From assembly GCA_959347315.1 (NCBI GenBank), contig OY365812.1:2544382-2608381 (forward strand): a stretch of 64,000 nucleotides of DNA, given 5' to 3'. Below, piece after piece: positions 32,396-42,480 of this stretch. Positions within the stretch are counted from its first letter, which is position 1. Each line of letters opens with the position of its first letter. Both the position numbers and the translations under genes were made by a program. Origin of the DNA: Bimastos eiseni. Taxonomy: Eukaryota > Annelida > Clitellata > Crassiclitellata > Lumbricidae. The notes beneath the pieces were generated by a model. That model had not been told where the DNA came from and made no database searches. It saw only the letters and a program-made list of their open reading frames with translations.

Positions 32396-33073
32396 CGGTT
32401 TCAGTTATTTGGTTATCGAAGCCGTTTACCAGCATTCTAGACGTTCAATTACTTAAATTTTATGGTTATCTTAATATGATCAAACAAAAGTGTTTGGATG
32501 AAGTAAGCAATGTTGACTAACTCTTATGTGTCAGTCCATGCCTTTATTGGTCGTTACACGTGTGAATGATAGTTTATGTATGTTGACTAGGATCGTTTCA
32601 TACATATTGTGCCTATGTGTCTCCGAGGCAAAGAAGGCAGCCGAAAGCAACTCGAATAGCCTACACAACTTACACTAAATGTTAGTGTATGCATTTAGCA
32701 GTTGAGGGCCAGTCAAAATTGGCCACGGTCACATGTGGTTAAGCGGGTTATATGGCTCATCATGTGCAAAATGAGATCCGCATATTATCCTTATTATGGA
32801 TGCGTCGTAAAATAAACTTATATCAGTCAAACTGCAAAATTATATATCTCAAAGTCATTGGTCTTGAGGTTCCCGCAACAGATATATGGAAATCATTAGG
32901 CTAGAAACGAAGCAAATCAAGCATAAATGTCCCTAATTGTGTAAGCGTAGTAACAATTACCACGCGTTATTTTTCAGTTGTAATTGTATTTGAAAGCTTA
33001 CATAGCGCCACTCCATATCAGAGGCGCCTAGCTAGAGGGAGAACAGGACATTCTTAACCCTCAATGGTTCCTT

Positions 33074-33092
33074 GGGGTGCAATTTGCACCCC
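33074..33092. repeat. Subterminal palindrome 1 of piggyBac element
   Basis: GGGGTGCAATTTGCACCCC, a perfect palindrome with 9-bp arms around a central T, adjoining the terminal repeat. An identical copy lies at 33245-33263, and a diverged one, GGGGTGCAGTTTGAACCCC, at 35492-35510 near the right end. Likely transposase-binding sites. Confidence 0.8.
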
Positions 33093-33244
33093 ACGGCCGT
33101 TTCTTTGGCGACTCACGTGTTATTAGTAAAATTTCAGCAGTTATCTTCTAGGACATTGTTAGTGTACCCTTTTTGCCTATAGACCTGCATAAAACGATAA
33201 CAAAAGAGTTTACGTCAATTTTTTCCAACATATTATGTTCATCG

Positions 33245-33263
33245 GGGGTGCAATTTGCACCCC
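33245..33263. repeat. Subterminal palindrome 2 of piggyBac element
   Basis: Identical in all 19 bases to the palindrome at 33074-33092, 171 bases further in and still upstream of the transposase start. Confidence 0.8.
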
Positions 33264-33432
33264 AAAATTATGACGTTGATGCGATGAACAAATTCAGGTA
33301 ATTCGTGCTAAATACTGCAATAATTTGTTATGTTTTTATTATTTAGATATTTCCTGATATTAGTTTGACCTTTTTAGAAGTCAGCCATTTTTGTTTTGCT
33401 TACATTTCAAGTATTAGAAAATAAATAACACC

Positions 33433-35370
33433 ATGGCTAGGTATTCCACAGCTGAAGCTCTTCGAATGATTATGGAAGAGGAGTCAGAAATCGATGAAGA
33501 CAATGTAGCTGAAGGGGATGCCGATGATAGTGAAGATGGAGATTATTTGCCTGAAGTTGGTCCCGCCTCTGATGACGAAGATCATGTGTCCGAGGAATTT
33601 GACAAATCAGAAGATGTCAGTGCGTCTGACGAAGAGCAGGTAAATGAACCATCTACTACAAGGAATACAAGAGAAAGAGGTCCTGTAAGAGCTGGTACTG
33701 CAAGAGGAATTACAAGAGGTACACGTGGAGCACGCCGTGGTTATTATCGTGGACGGGGCGCACACAATACTGCAGATCCAACACAACCCACAGCTGCAGA
33801 GCAGCTCATTGGTTGTACCAACACGATTGTGGATCGAACAGGCAGACATTGGACTACTGAGCCACCTGGAATTCACCGTCGGCAAGTTCAGGACATTATC
33901 CGGCAGCAACCCGGAGTAACATCCGAAGGACACAAAGATTCAATCAAAGAGGTATTTCAACTTTACTTGTGCGAAGAGATTCTGTCTGTAGTCATAAGGG
34001 AAACGAACCAAGAAGCAGAACGTTGTTATCGAGAATGGAACTCTATTCATCAGGATAACCAAAAACGCTGGAAGGAATTCGACTGGACAGAATGCGAAGC
34101 ATTTATCGGCCTATTGTTATTAGCAGGCGTCTATCGAGGCAATCAAGAGTCACTCGAAGAATTGTGGTCCAGAAAATATGGCAGACCAATCTTTCTCGCC
34201 ACCATGAGTCTAAAGCGCTTCAAACAGATCTTGCGCTATTGCAGATTCGACAACAAAAACACTCGCGAAGAACGGCGTGCTACCGACAAGCTGGCTGCTA
34301 TTCGAGATCTGTGGACAATGTTTGTTGCAAGATTACGAAAATACTATATCCCGGGAACAGACATAACAGTGGACGAACAACTTGTCCCCTTCAGAGGGCG
34401 ATGTCCATTTAGGCAGTATATACCCAGCAAACCCGCCAAATATGGGATAAAGGTGTGGTGGTGCTGTGACAGTGCCACGTCTTATCCACTGAACGCAGAG
34501 GTCTATCTTGGGCGGCAGCCAAATGAAATTCGAGATCACGATCAGGGAGCTCGTATTGTGAATGCAATGGTATCACCTTGGTACAAGAGTGGACGGAATG
34601 TAGTGGGAGATAACCTATTTACAGGCGTTGCGCTGGCAGAAGAATTGCTTACTCAGGGTATGACCTACGTTGGAACAATGCGCAAGAACAAACGAGACAT
34701 TCCTCCAAGCATGATAGCAAAAAACAGAGACGAATTTTCTTCGATCTTTGCATTTGATGGAAACAAGACTTTGGTATCATATGTCCCAAAAAAGGGAAAA
34801 TCGGTCATTCTTTTGTCAACAATGCATCACGACAAGGCTGTCGATGGTCTGAAACAAAAACCAGAGATCATCCTTCATTACAACGCAACTAAGAGCGGTG
34901 TAGATAACATGGATCATCTGGCGTGCATCTACTCCTGTAAACGAAATATCAACAGGTGGCCAATGGTCCTGTTCTTCAACATGCTTGACACAGCTGCCAT
35001 TGCCAGTTTCGTGGTCTGGATGTGCAATAACCCTGACTGGAACAAGTCGTCCAAAGCGATACGCCGTCGCCAATTCATCGTCAGTCTCGGAGAGTCTCTT
35101 GTCGAGCCACTTATAAGAAGACGTTTGGACAAGCCAGCCCTGCTCAGAAGACCGATCATGGATGCAATCCAACTTATAGAACTGGACTCTCGAGAATTCG
35201 AAGCAGGAACTGAGGTACCAGCTAAAGTGAAGAAGACTCAGGGACGTTGTCATCTGTGTCCGCGACAGTTTGACAGGAAGACACGCAAATTCTGCAATAA
35301 GTGCTGTAGGCCTGCTTGTCCGGCACACTCTGTCAATGTATCAAATGTACTGTGTGACAAATGTATGTAA
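33433..35370 (+). CDS. piggyBac transposase, 645 aa, uninterrupted
   Basis: Cut-and-paste transposase of the DDE_Tnp_1_7 (piggyBac) family. The N-terminal about 75 residues are Asp/Glu-rich, followed by an Arg/Gly-rich stretch (about 83-110). The catalytic core shows the three expected aspartates: D314 (TVDEQ), D393 (VGDNLF) and D491 (GVDNMDH). The C-terminus (about 605-645) is a Cys/His-rich cross-brace finger (CHLCPRQ, FCNKCC, CPAHS, CDKC), which in this family binds the element ends. Start context ACACCATGG is strong. AATAAA at 35484-35489 lies between the stop and the right end. No stop or frameshift is seen, and length is normal for the family. Because the frame and both ends are intact, activity is plausible but unproven. 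Confidence 0.95.
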   Translation: MARYSTAEALRMIMEEESEIDEDNVAEGDADDSEDGDYLPEVGPASDDEDHVSEEFDKSEDVSASDEEQVNEPSTTRNTRERGPVRAGTARGITRGTRGARRGYYRGRGAHNTADPTQPTAAEQLIGCTNTIVDRTGRHWTTEPPGIHRRQVQDIIRQQPGVTSEGHKDSIKEVFQLYLCEEILSVVIRETNQEAERCYREWNSIHQDNQKRWKEFDWTECEAFIGLLLLAGVYRGNQESLEELWSRKYGRPIFLATMSLKRFKQILRYCRFDNKNTREERRATDKLAAIRDLWTMFVARLRKYYIPGTDITVDEQLVPFRGRCPFRQYIPSKPAKYGIKVWWCCDSATSYPLNAEVYLGRQPNEIRDHDQGARIVNAMVSPWYKSGRNVVGDNLFTGVALAEELLTQGMTYVGTMRKNKRDIPPSMIAKNRDEFSSIFAFDGNKTLVSYVPKKGKSVILLSTMHHDKAVDGLKQKPEIILHYNATKSGVDNMDHLACIYSCKRNINRWPMVLFFNMLDTAAIASFVVWMCNNPDWNKSSKAIRRRQFIVSLGESLVEPLIRRRLDKPALLRRPIMDAIQLIELDSREFEAGTEVPAKVKKTQGRCHLCPRQFDRKTRKFCNKCCRPACPAHSVNVSNVLCDKCM

Positions 35371-36867
35371 CTGGACGTTTTAGATGTGTAATTTTAAGAA
35401 AACATTGAACAGTACTATGCTTATATAAAATACATGGTATTCCATTACCAGTAAACAGAGCATATCCTTGATTTGTATTCTCAAATAAATAGGGGTGCAG
35501 TTTGAACCCCAAGGACCTGGAACGTCACTTTCTGACAAGGACCCATTGAGGGTTAAAGCGCCTGCGGAAGGCAGCAGAGGGAAGAGAGCAGCTCCCCCGA
35601 AGAGGAAGGGGGAGGCTGTTCAACCACGTGATACTTATCGATAGAATTGACTTTGTGCTAGAATAGTCAGTGAAAAGCGTGCGAATGAAACGCTCGACTG
35701 ACTAAGAAGAAATACACAACTAAGCATTAGTCAACAGCAGATGGTATTCATCGAACCTCAAAGCATGTTTCCATGGACTTTGTCGCCTATTCATTTGATA
35801 ACATTGGGATTTTCCGGAATCGAATTCGTCCTGTGAGATAAAACTCTCACCACCCAAAATGCTCCCTCACTAGTCCAACAAAGTTTCATCGCTCCCACAT
35901 ATAGTACTCCTACTCCCTTCTAAATAATACCGCACAACGAGTCAATGTTAAAATTATATCTTATTCAATCCCTATCCATCCGGAAGGCCCATGTGGAACC
36001 ACATGGGCACAAGTGCCGCCCATCGAACGTTCTGGGATACATGTTTGCTGGACAGTACTGGTCTCAACACGAGCACTGTTAGTCTCATTCCTACTTCTTT
36101 TTCTGTTAAGTCTTAGCTAGAGGCTGTAATACACGCTTCTTCAGAAATTAGATTTAGTGTTTTCAAAATTAATGATCTCTTCACCAACGTTTCTGTTCAC
36201 TTGGTATAGCCAAAAATACTTGAAAAAGTTGTTACAGGACTTGAAGGAGTCATCGTAGCAGTTTCACTGTTCTAGGCATGTTGTAACGGACACAGGTTAC
36301 GGTACGACAATAATGAGACTGCTAAGTTTGATGTGATATATCAACTATCAAGTAGACTGCTTTGAATGATCGAGAATCAACTTCACTAAGCCTATTGCGA
36401 GAACGTTGATTAAGTGTTTGTGACACGAGTAGCCTGCATTGCTTTCATGTATTGAAACAAAATGCCTGCGTTGACCCCTGTGGTGTAATCTGAAAGTAGG
36501 CCACTTTCAGATTACGTGTTCCAGAGATTCAAAGCATGTGCACGACGTCCTCAAATCATCAAAGCAATAACCGACCTAGGTATTGTTGAAGTCAGCAATA
36601 CACTAGGTCGTAAGGTTCAAGTATATTTACGGAGCCCACAGAATAAAAAGTCTCACCGAGTCTTTAGATCGGGCAGGAAGTATAATCTCTTTTATCGTGA
36701 TCAGATAAAAGTCACGTGCATTAATTGTACCTGCCTGTAATTATGTTAGTGGTCATATGTTTGAATAATGGTATGTTGACCATGGGCGCCATTTTTTTGC
36801 CTGGAGAATTAGTTGCGTCACAGCCTAAGCAGCGTTATATAAACATTATATATATATGGAATATATC

Positions 36868-37172
36868 AGAGGTGCAAACATTTTGTGAAAAGTGGGGGGC
36901 ATAATTTAAAAAATATTGCGCGAAGCGTCATAATTTTTTTTTACCCTCCCACTTTTTGAATTTTGCCCCCCAGAAATTTGAAAAAAGGGGGGGCACAAAT
37001 TATTTTAGCAAAAGTATTCTTAAAAATCCATTGGATAAACAAAAAAAAGAACCGATTTGGGGTGGCACATGGGGGCACTGAACACTAAAACTGGGGGGCT
37101 TTGCCCCCCCCCCCCCCCCCAGTTTCAAAACTGGGGGCCGGTGCCCCAGCCCCCGCGCTTGTTACACCCCTG
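36868..37172. repeat. Non-autonomous transposon-like repeat with GGGG/CCCC-rich body
   Basis: Starts CAGAGGTGCAAAC and ends with the near complement (GTTACACCCCTG). The interior has 'ttttgccccccagaaattt', a run of 18 C at about 37103-37120 and 'aaactgggggccggtgccccagcccccgcgc'. This looks like a miniature hAT-like repeat. I could not see a clear 8-bp target duplication, and its ends are imperfect. Confidence 0.45.
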
Positions 37173-37349
37173 CAAAATAACAGCTGCTCACGTGTTTTCA
37201 AGGTTACAGCGAACGTTCTTTGAATGCTACTTATTGCGGCATACTGACATGTACAACGTCGTCGTGTGTCAATTACTCGCTTCTTGGGTTGCACAAAATT
37301 CTGCGTAAGGTGCAGACAAAGATATGAGCATATATGAAAAAGGAACCAA

Positions 37350-37503
37350 GAGACTCGATCGGTTAGACCTTCAGTGTGCGCTGAGTGAGTGGGTTCTACC
37401 CTTGTCCGAGGAGTCACTGTCGAGACGTGTGAGTGCACTTTCTGAGAAAAAATGTTGGAAGAAGGGCGGCATCAAATTTCGGTAATAAAAAAATAAAAAA
37501 ATA
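37350..37503 (+). repeat. SINE family 1, copy with degenerate B box
   Basis: Reads 'gtgcgctgagtgagtgggttctaccctt' (B box with one change), then 'gtgcactttctgagaaaa', 'gttggaagaagggcggcatcaaatttcggtaa' and an A-rich tail, in the same order as the minus-strand copy at 29766-29973. Confidence 0.7.
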
Positions 37504-38712
37504 TTACAATTGATAAAGATAAAGAAATCACGAGCATTTGCTTCATTTTTATATGTATTTACCAACACAACATTTACTCTATTTGCATATAGCAATAAAC
37601 GTAAACTGCTTGGAACCAAATCTTGCATTTTTCTCTGAACACCTACTACGTCGATCCCAACTCATCACTTACGCACTCTCCACTGAGGTCCAAAAGTGTT
37701 CACTTAAACACTTTAACTAGTAGGTCTACTCACAACACCCTCTCTCACCTCCTCTACTTCTTTCTCTCTCTGGTTTGCTGAGCCTTCAACATTAGTCTGA
37801 GGTCATCTTTTAGAATTCCTGCAAGGGTATTATTGGTAGTGTGTAGTGTGGATGTAATTTCGTCATGCTATTTGGTTGGCAGAACGAGAACAATGAAATT
37901 ATTGAAGTTGAAGGCTTAGAACGTTATGGAGAGGATTGCTGAATGCTGATTCAAGTCAGCATTGAGGACTAGAGTAAAGCTGCATTGGTGGCTTAGCAAC
38001 CGACCTGCAGGTTCAGACCTGCTAAAGAGCGTTCGTGCTCAATAATGGTCTCATACGCTTTCTCGAGTGCGCCCGTTGGTCTCAAAACATACTCACAGAC
38101 TTGCTGAAGAACGTTGTTACGTCGCCGTCTCCAATGCAAATGCTCTCTCTTGAATCCATATAATACTGTTTTGCAAACGCTTGCGTGAGACTATCAGGAC
38201 GCCAATCTATCACGTATGACGCGAGCAAAGCGTTTGGACATAAAATCACTAAGAACTGGATAAGGAAATCAACATCGGTTCAAAGTCACTTGCAGACATG
38301 TAGGTATATTTCTTGTGTTCTATTAAAATAAAGTCACAAGAGGATTTTTGACACATCCAATCGTCGTATAATTTTTGAAACTTTATTTCGTTTTGATCGT
38401 TACATTGTGTGTTTAATCAGTTTGATTTTTAATAAAAATCGTTTTCGAAGCCATTGGGGTAATAAAGAAGCTCTACTAGATTCCTTTACGACACACATCC
38501 ACTCGCCCACTCACCAACTCACTCACTCACCCACTCACTCACCGTCTATACAACGTACTTCTTTTCACTGTATTGCAAATTTGTGTTTATGAAGACAAAT
38601 CAAGATTGCTTCTTAATTTCTTCAGTTTACCAAGAATTTCCAGAGGCGCGAGTAGAACAAATATTCTTTATCATCTCTGATCCGGGCGAAGATTTTAACT
38701 ATTTTTACTTCT

Positions 38713-38756
<44 letters not shown>

Positions 38757-38989
38757 GAACACATTTATTTATTGGTAAACCATCCAACAAATATACAGAC
38801 TCATTAGTTTTTAGTTGACAGTTTTGAATATTTTTTAAACCTAACAGTCAATCATTCTCCAGTTTCCTGAATATTCCAATCTGAGCCCGAGGTGCCCAGA
38901 ACTGCCACAGAGTTTCCAACCTGGATGGCTGGTTTCACGCTGGTCACCTGTTGCTTCTAAGATTTATAACCCTAGTTCGTTATTATTAT
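37504..38989. other. Intergenic, no gene recognised
   Basis: No supported gene. A 'cactcacccactcactcacc' simple repeat lies at about 38500-38545 and an ATT run at about 38710-38756. The rest is unremarkable. Confidence 0.5.
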
Positions 38990-39014
38990 TATTATCACTA
39001 TTATTATTATTATT

Positions 39015-42000
39015 ATAATTATTATTATTGCCTAAAGAGTTACTCTTCATAATAAACATGAGAAAGATTCTTGACAAACTCTGAAACGAGTAGATAGGGA
39101 CTAGATTCTGTAGTGTATAGGGGCCTACTCTTTTTCATGTAGGCCTATAGATAATAATCTGTAGTTCATATACAGCTGCTCTTTTAGGCCAGGACTTCTA
39201 GGGCTTCATTTTTTCATACGTTCTACGTCTGAACATTTATTGGTTTCTGTTATCTGGTAAGCGAAGCATTCTTGTCTTTTGATCGCATAAATGTTATGGT
39301 TTTCTTATGGTCAGACAATAATTTTTGAATGATATAAGCAACGTTGACTCCCTCCTATGAATCAGTTCATAGACTCCATACCTTTATTGTATGTTAGTGT
39401 GAAATGTTACACAATGTGTATTGACAAACATCGATTCATACTTCGGTGTCCACTAGGCAAAGAAAGTGGCACTCAAAAGCAGCTGAAAACCACTCGAATA
39501 CACAATTTTCACTAGCTGTCAATGTAGGTATTTAGCAGTTGAGTGCCAATCACAATTGGCCACTGTCACATTTGTCTAGGCGGGTTATTACGTGTGAGTA
39601 GACGTGAAATTATATTATATCTCAACGTGGACGAATTTGTCATAATTTCGCAACAGATCCGTGGAAGTTATTAGACTAGAAACGAGGCACATCAAGGTTA
39701 AAATCCCATTGAGTGTGCTATACGTAGTAACGGTTACCATGCGTTTATTCAACAACGCAAACCTGACTGATTTGCCTGTCGATAGATTTGGATTTGTGCT
39801 GGAATTGCCAATGATAAGCGGGCTAATGAACCGCTCTAGCGAATAGGAAGATATCAATCACTTTTCAACAGCAGATGATATCTTACCTCAGTGCAAACTA
39901 TAATCTTACACAGTGTTTTGTTTGCTCACTGATCTCATTTCGTGGCGATTTTCCTGGATCAATCTTTAATCCCTGCTGCGAGGTAGATCTCGAAGTGATG
40001 ATTCGACAAAGACGTGTAATCGCACTGCATAGACGCTGTTGTGAGAGTGCGTTGGTATTAAACATCGGTGCATGCGCACTCAGCTCACGCCAGCAGTTTA
40101 TGTACTAAGTCATATGAATAGAATGGGAGTCTTTCTTGCTGGGATCAGTCTTGGCCCGAGACATGCCTCGATTTATCTTACATGTCTTGTGGTTTAACTA
40201 GGGAAAGTACATAAATTATTCCACTTCATCATTTTTCTAAGTAGGATTATTGTATCATGAATAGCGTTTGAAACTTAAAAATCGTGAATCATTTGTGGTT
40301 GCTTCATTATCGACGAATCATGCATCGACCCTATTTTATCTCGTGTCGTCGTCAACACCTTGGCACTAACCCTAAATGTTTTCTCACTACCCAAACTGCT
40401 TCCTCATTAGCCCCTGAAAGTTTTGTCGCTCCCCCACATTATATCCTAACTCCCCCTAAATAAGACGAGCAAGAACTAAATGTTCAAATGATATCTATTT
40501 AAATCCTTACCCATCCGGAAGGCCCATATGGTTGCACATAAGGCTCAAATGACTGCCGTCAAACGTTCATGGCTAAGCTAGACAATGCCGGTGCAAATAC
40601 TTCAAGTTACCCCATTTCAGGTTACTCCCCCACCCGGTAATCTGAAATCGATTTTAGATTACCCCCGAGGTAATATTACCCACTCTTTGAATGAGTCAAA
40701 ATGTTAAAATATTATGCTTTCAACTAATGATAATCAGTCTGTTGAATAAAACACATGACACATATAAGATAGAAGGCTAGTTTTAACGTGTGAAAATTAT
40801 ATAAAAGTTAAAGAAATGTAAATTGTGTGAGATCAGTAATACAGGAGATCAAAGTGCATCACAGTGTTACATATAAACATAAGAAAATAAAGATTTAGCC
40901 CAACTGGTGAAGAAGTTAGTGTAATTACAACAATAATATATAACAACTAGGAATGTAACTTTTGACTTGATAATTCAATCCTCTATTTAACTCATCAAAA
41001 GTGACAAGAAGACTTAGCAAATGCTACAAATTCAAAGTTGTGGCGTGCCTTCTTTGTGGCCTGATGGTAATTATTCTTTCACTTACTAGTTCCCATCTAA
41101 TTAGCTGATATCATTTTTGGCCGACCATTAGGAACACTTCTCTTTTATGCTTGGCTCCATCTGAGTAGTAGATGATTGGCAATATTGTGTCTAAAAGACA
41201 CAATATTGCCAACCATCTCACACTGCCTCAATATTTCAAGTTTGTAGTCTTACCCTCCTCCTTTCTACATGCTTGAGACTGGCACTGCTGAACTGCAAGG
41301 CGGTGGAGTAGTTAGTTACCGGGGGGTAAGTTGAAATCAATTTCAAGTTACCGGGAGTTAAGGTGAATGGGGGGTAATTTGAAATAGCTACACCGGTCAT
41401 AATATGTTCACTGTTAGTCTTATTCCTACTGCTTATTCTGTTCTGTCTCACCATGTGGCCAATGTGTATTTGAATACATGCTTTAGGAATTCATTTTTGA
41501 AGTGTTTTCAAAATAATGAGCTCTTCGCGAACGTTTTTGTGCACATCGTGTAGTCATGTCAGATGCACAAACACATGACAAAAAAGTATACAGTACGTGA
41601 AAGAGTCAACGTATTTAGTTTTACTGCTATGGCATTGCTAATTGTAGACACGCGTGTAACACAACGGCGACAATGAATATGCTACATGTAAGTGTGATGC
41701 TTCAAATGATATAGGCTACCAACTGATATACGTGTATTGTTTCGAATGATCGAGAATGGACAAGACAATAAGCGTTGTCCAAGAACATTGATGAAGTGTT
41801 TGTGACACGAGTACATTGTTTTCGTGCATAAGGCATCGAGACATAAATGCTTTCGTTGACCTACGCACTTTCTAATTACGTTATCCAGAGAGTAAACCGT
41901 CATCCACAGCGTCTTCAAAACGTCTCAGCAATCAGTGATCAAGGTATTGTTGAAGTCAGCAATACAGTTGGGTCACTGGATTCAAGCACAGTTATGGAAA

Positions 42001-42150
42001 CACCCATTGATTCCACAGATAAAGAAGTATTCACCTTTGTCTTTGGATCAGACAGTTAATGTAATCCCCTTTAATGTGTCCAGATGAAGTCACGTGTATT
42101 ATTGATTCCTGTCTGAGAATGATTAATACACGTGCCTTTATCTGGTCATC
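39015..42150 (+). repeat. Segmental duplication, copy B (interrupted by an inverted-repeat element)
   Basis: Collinear with copy A at 32090-36760, same orientation, with many indels. It lacks the 26-bp repeat array and the piggyBac element of copy A but gained the element at 40588-41396. The most conserved piece, around 41910-41970, lies in a 70-codon frame (41847-42059) whose middle reads GIVEVSNT, as in copy A (36516-36740). I cannot tell whether this is a decayed exon or chance. Confidence 0.75.
40588..41396. mobile_element. Long terminal-inverted-repeat (foldback/MITE-like) element
   Basis: The left end (CCGGTGCAAATACTTCAAG, then TTACCCC) and the complement of the right end (CCGGTGTAGCTATTTCAAA, then TTACCCC) match over about 90 bases with indels, including 'ccggtaa', 'tgaaat.gatttca' and 'ttaccccc'. 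Copy A runs through this position without it, so it is an insertion. No transposase frame. A secondary hairpin (41171-41218) with 22-base arms lies inside. The target duplication is unclear. Confidence 0.7.
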
Positions 42151-42179
42151 GGTTTGAATAATAGGACAACAGTATTATT

Positions 42180-42370
42180 ATAATTGACATTATTATTTTA
42201 ATTATTATTGTTATTATTATTATTATTATTATACTCCGAGGCATGCAGGATACCTCAGGAACTTAGAGATTGCTAGCTATTATGCAATTTGTCTGATCAT
42301 TAATATTGTTACTAATATAAATATTATTATTTTTTTGTACCGAGGTAGTTCTGATTCCTCAGGTGATTAA

Positions 42371-42401
<31 letters not shown>

Positions 42402-42480
42402 GATTTTACTAAATATTATTATTATGAAAATAATTATCATTATAGCAAAATTATTATTATTTTATCATTATTATCATGAA
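42180..42480. repeat. ATT microsatellites with two fragments of the ATT-tailed repeat
   Basis: ATT runs (about 42178-42231, 42370-42400, 42405-42470) separate 'ctccgaggcatgcaggat' and 'accgaggtagttctgatt', the core of the dispersed family seen at 18383, 22764, 27464 and 31985. Confidence 0.7.

Larger units (their letters stand above)
33058..35552 (+). mobile_element. piggyBac-type transposon with intact ends and TTAA duplication
   Basis: The element is flanked by TTAA on both sides (33054-33057 and 35553-35556). Terminal inverted repeats read CCCTCAATGGTTCCTTG on the left and CCCTCAATGGGTCCTTG (right end, complement), 16 of 17 identical. It is 2495 bases long with a single uninterrupted transposase frame, so it may be autonomous or only recently silenced. 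Subterminal palindromes lie near both ends (separate entries). It is inserted in copy A of a segmental duplication. Confidence 0.93.
32090..36760 (+). repeat. Segmental duplication, copy A (interrupted by piggyBac)
   Basis: 32090-32990 and 35700-36760 align in order with 39015-39760 and 39850-42150. Shared phrases include 'gattcttgacaaactc', 'gcatttagcagttgag' and 'ggccac.gtcacat'. Further ones are 'cgcaacagat', 'cagcagatg.tat', 'catccggaaggcccat', 'cactgttagtct' and 'ggtattgttgaagtcagcaa'. The piggyBac element at 33058-35552 is absent from copy B. No gene is recognised; a 74-codon frame at 36516-36740 overlaps the best-conserved 3' part. Confidence 0.75.

Noticed and set aside
33607..33933. 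108-codon minus-strand Ser/Cys-rich frame
   Set aside because: Antisense shadow of the acidic and Arg/Gly-rich N-terminus of the transposase.
34816..35328. 170-codon minus-strand frame
   Set aside because: Antisense shadow of the intact piggyBac transposase.
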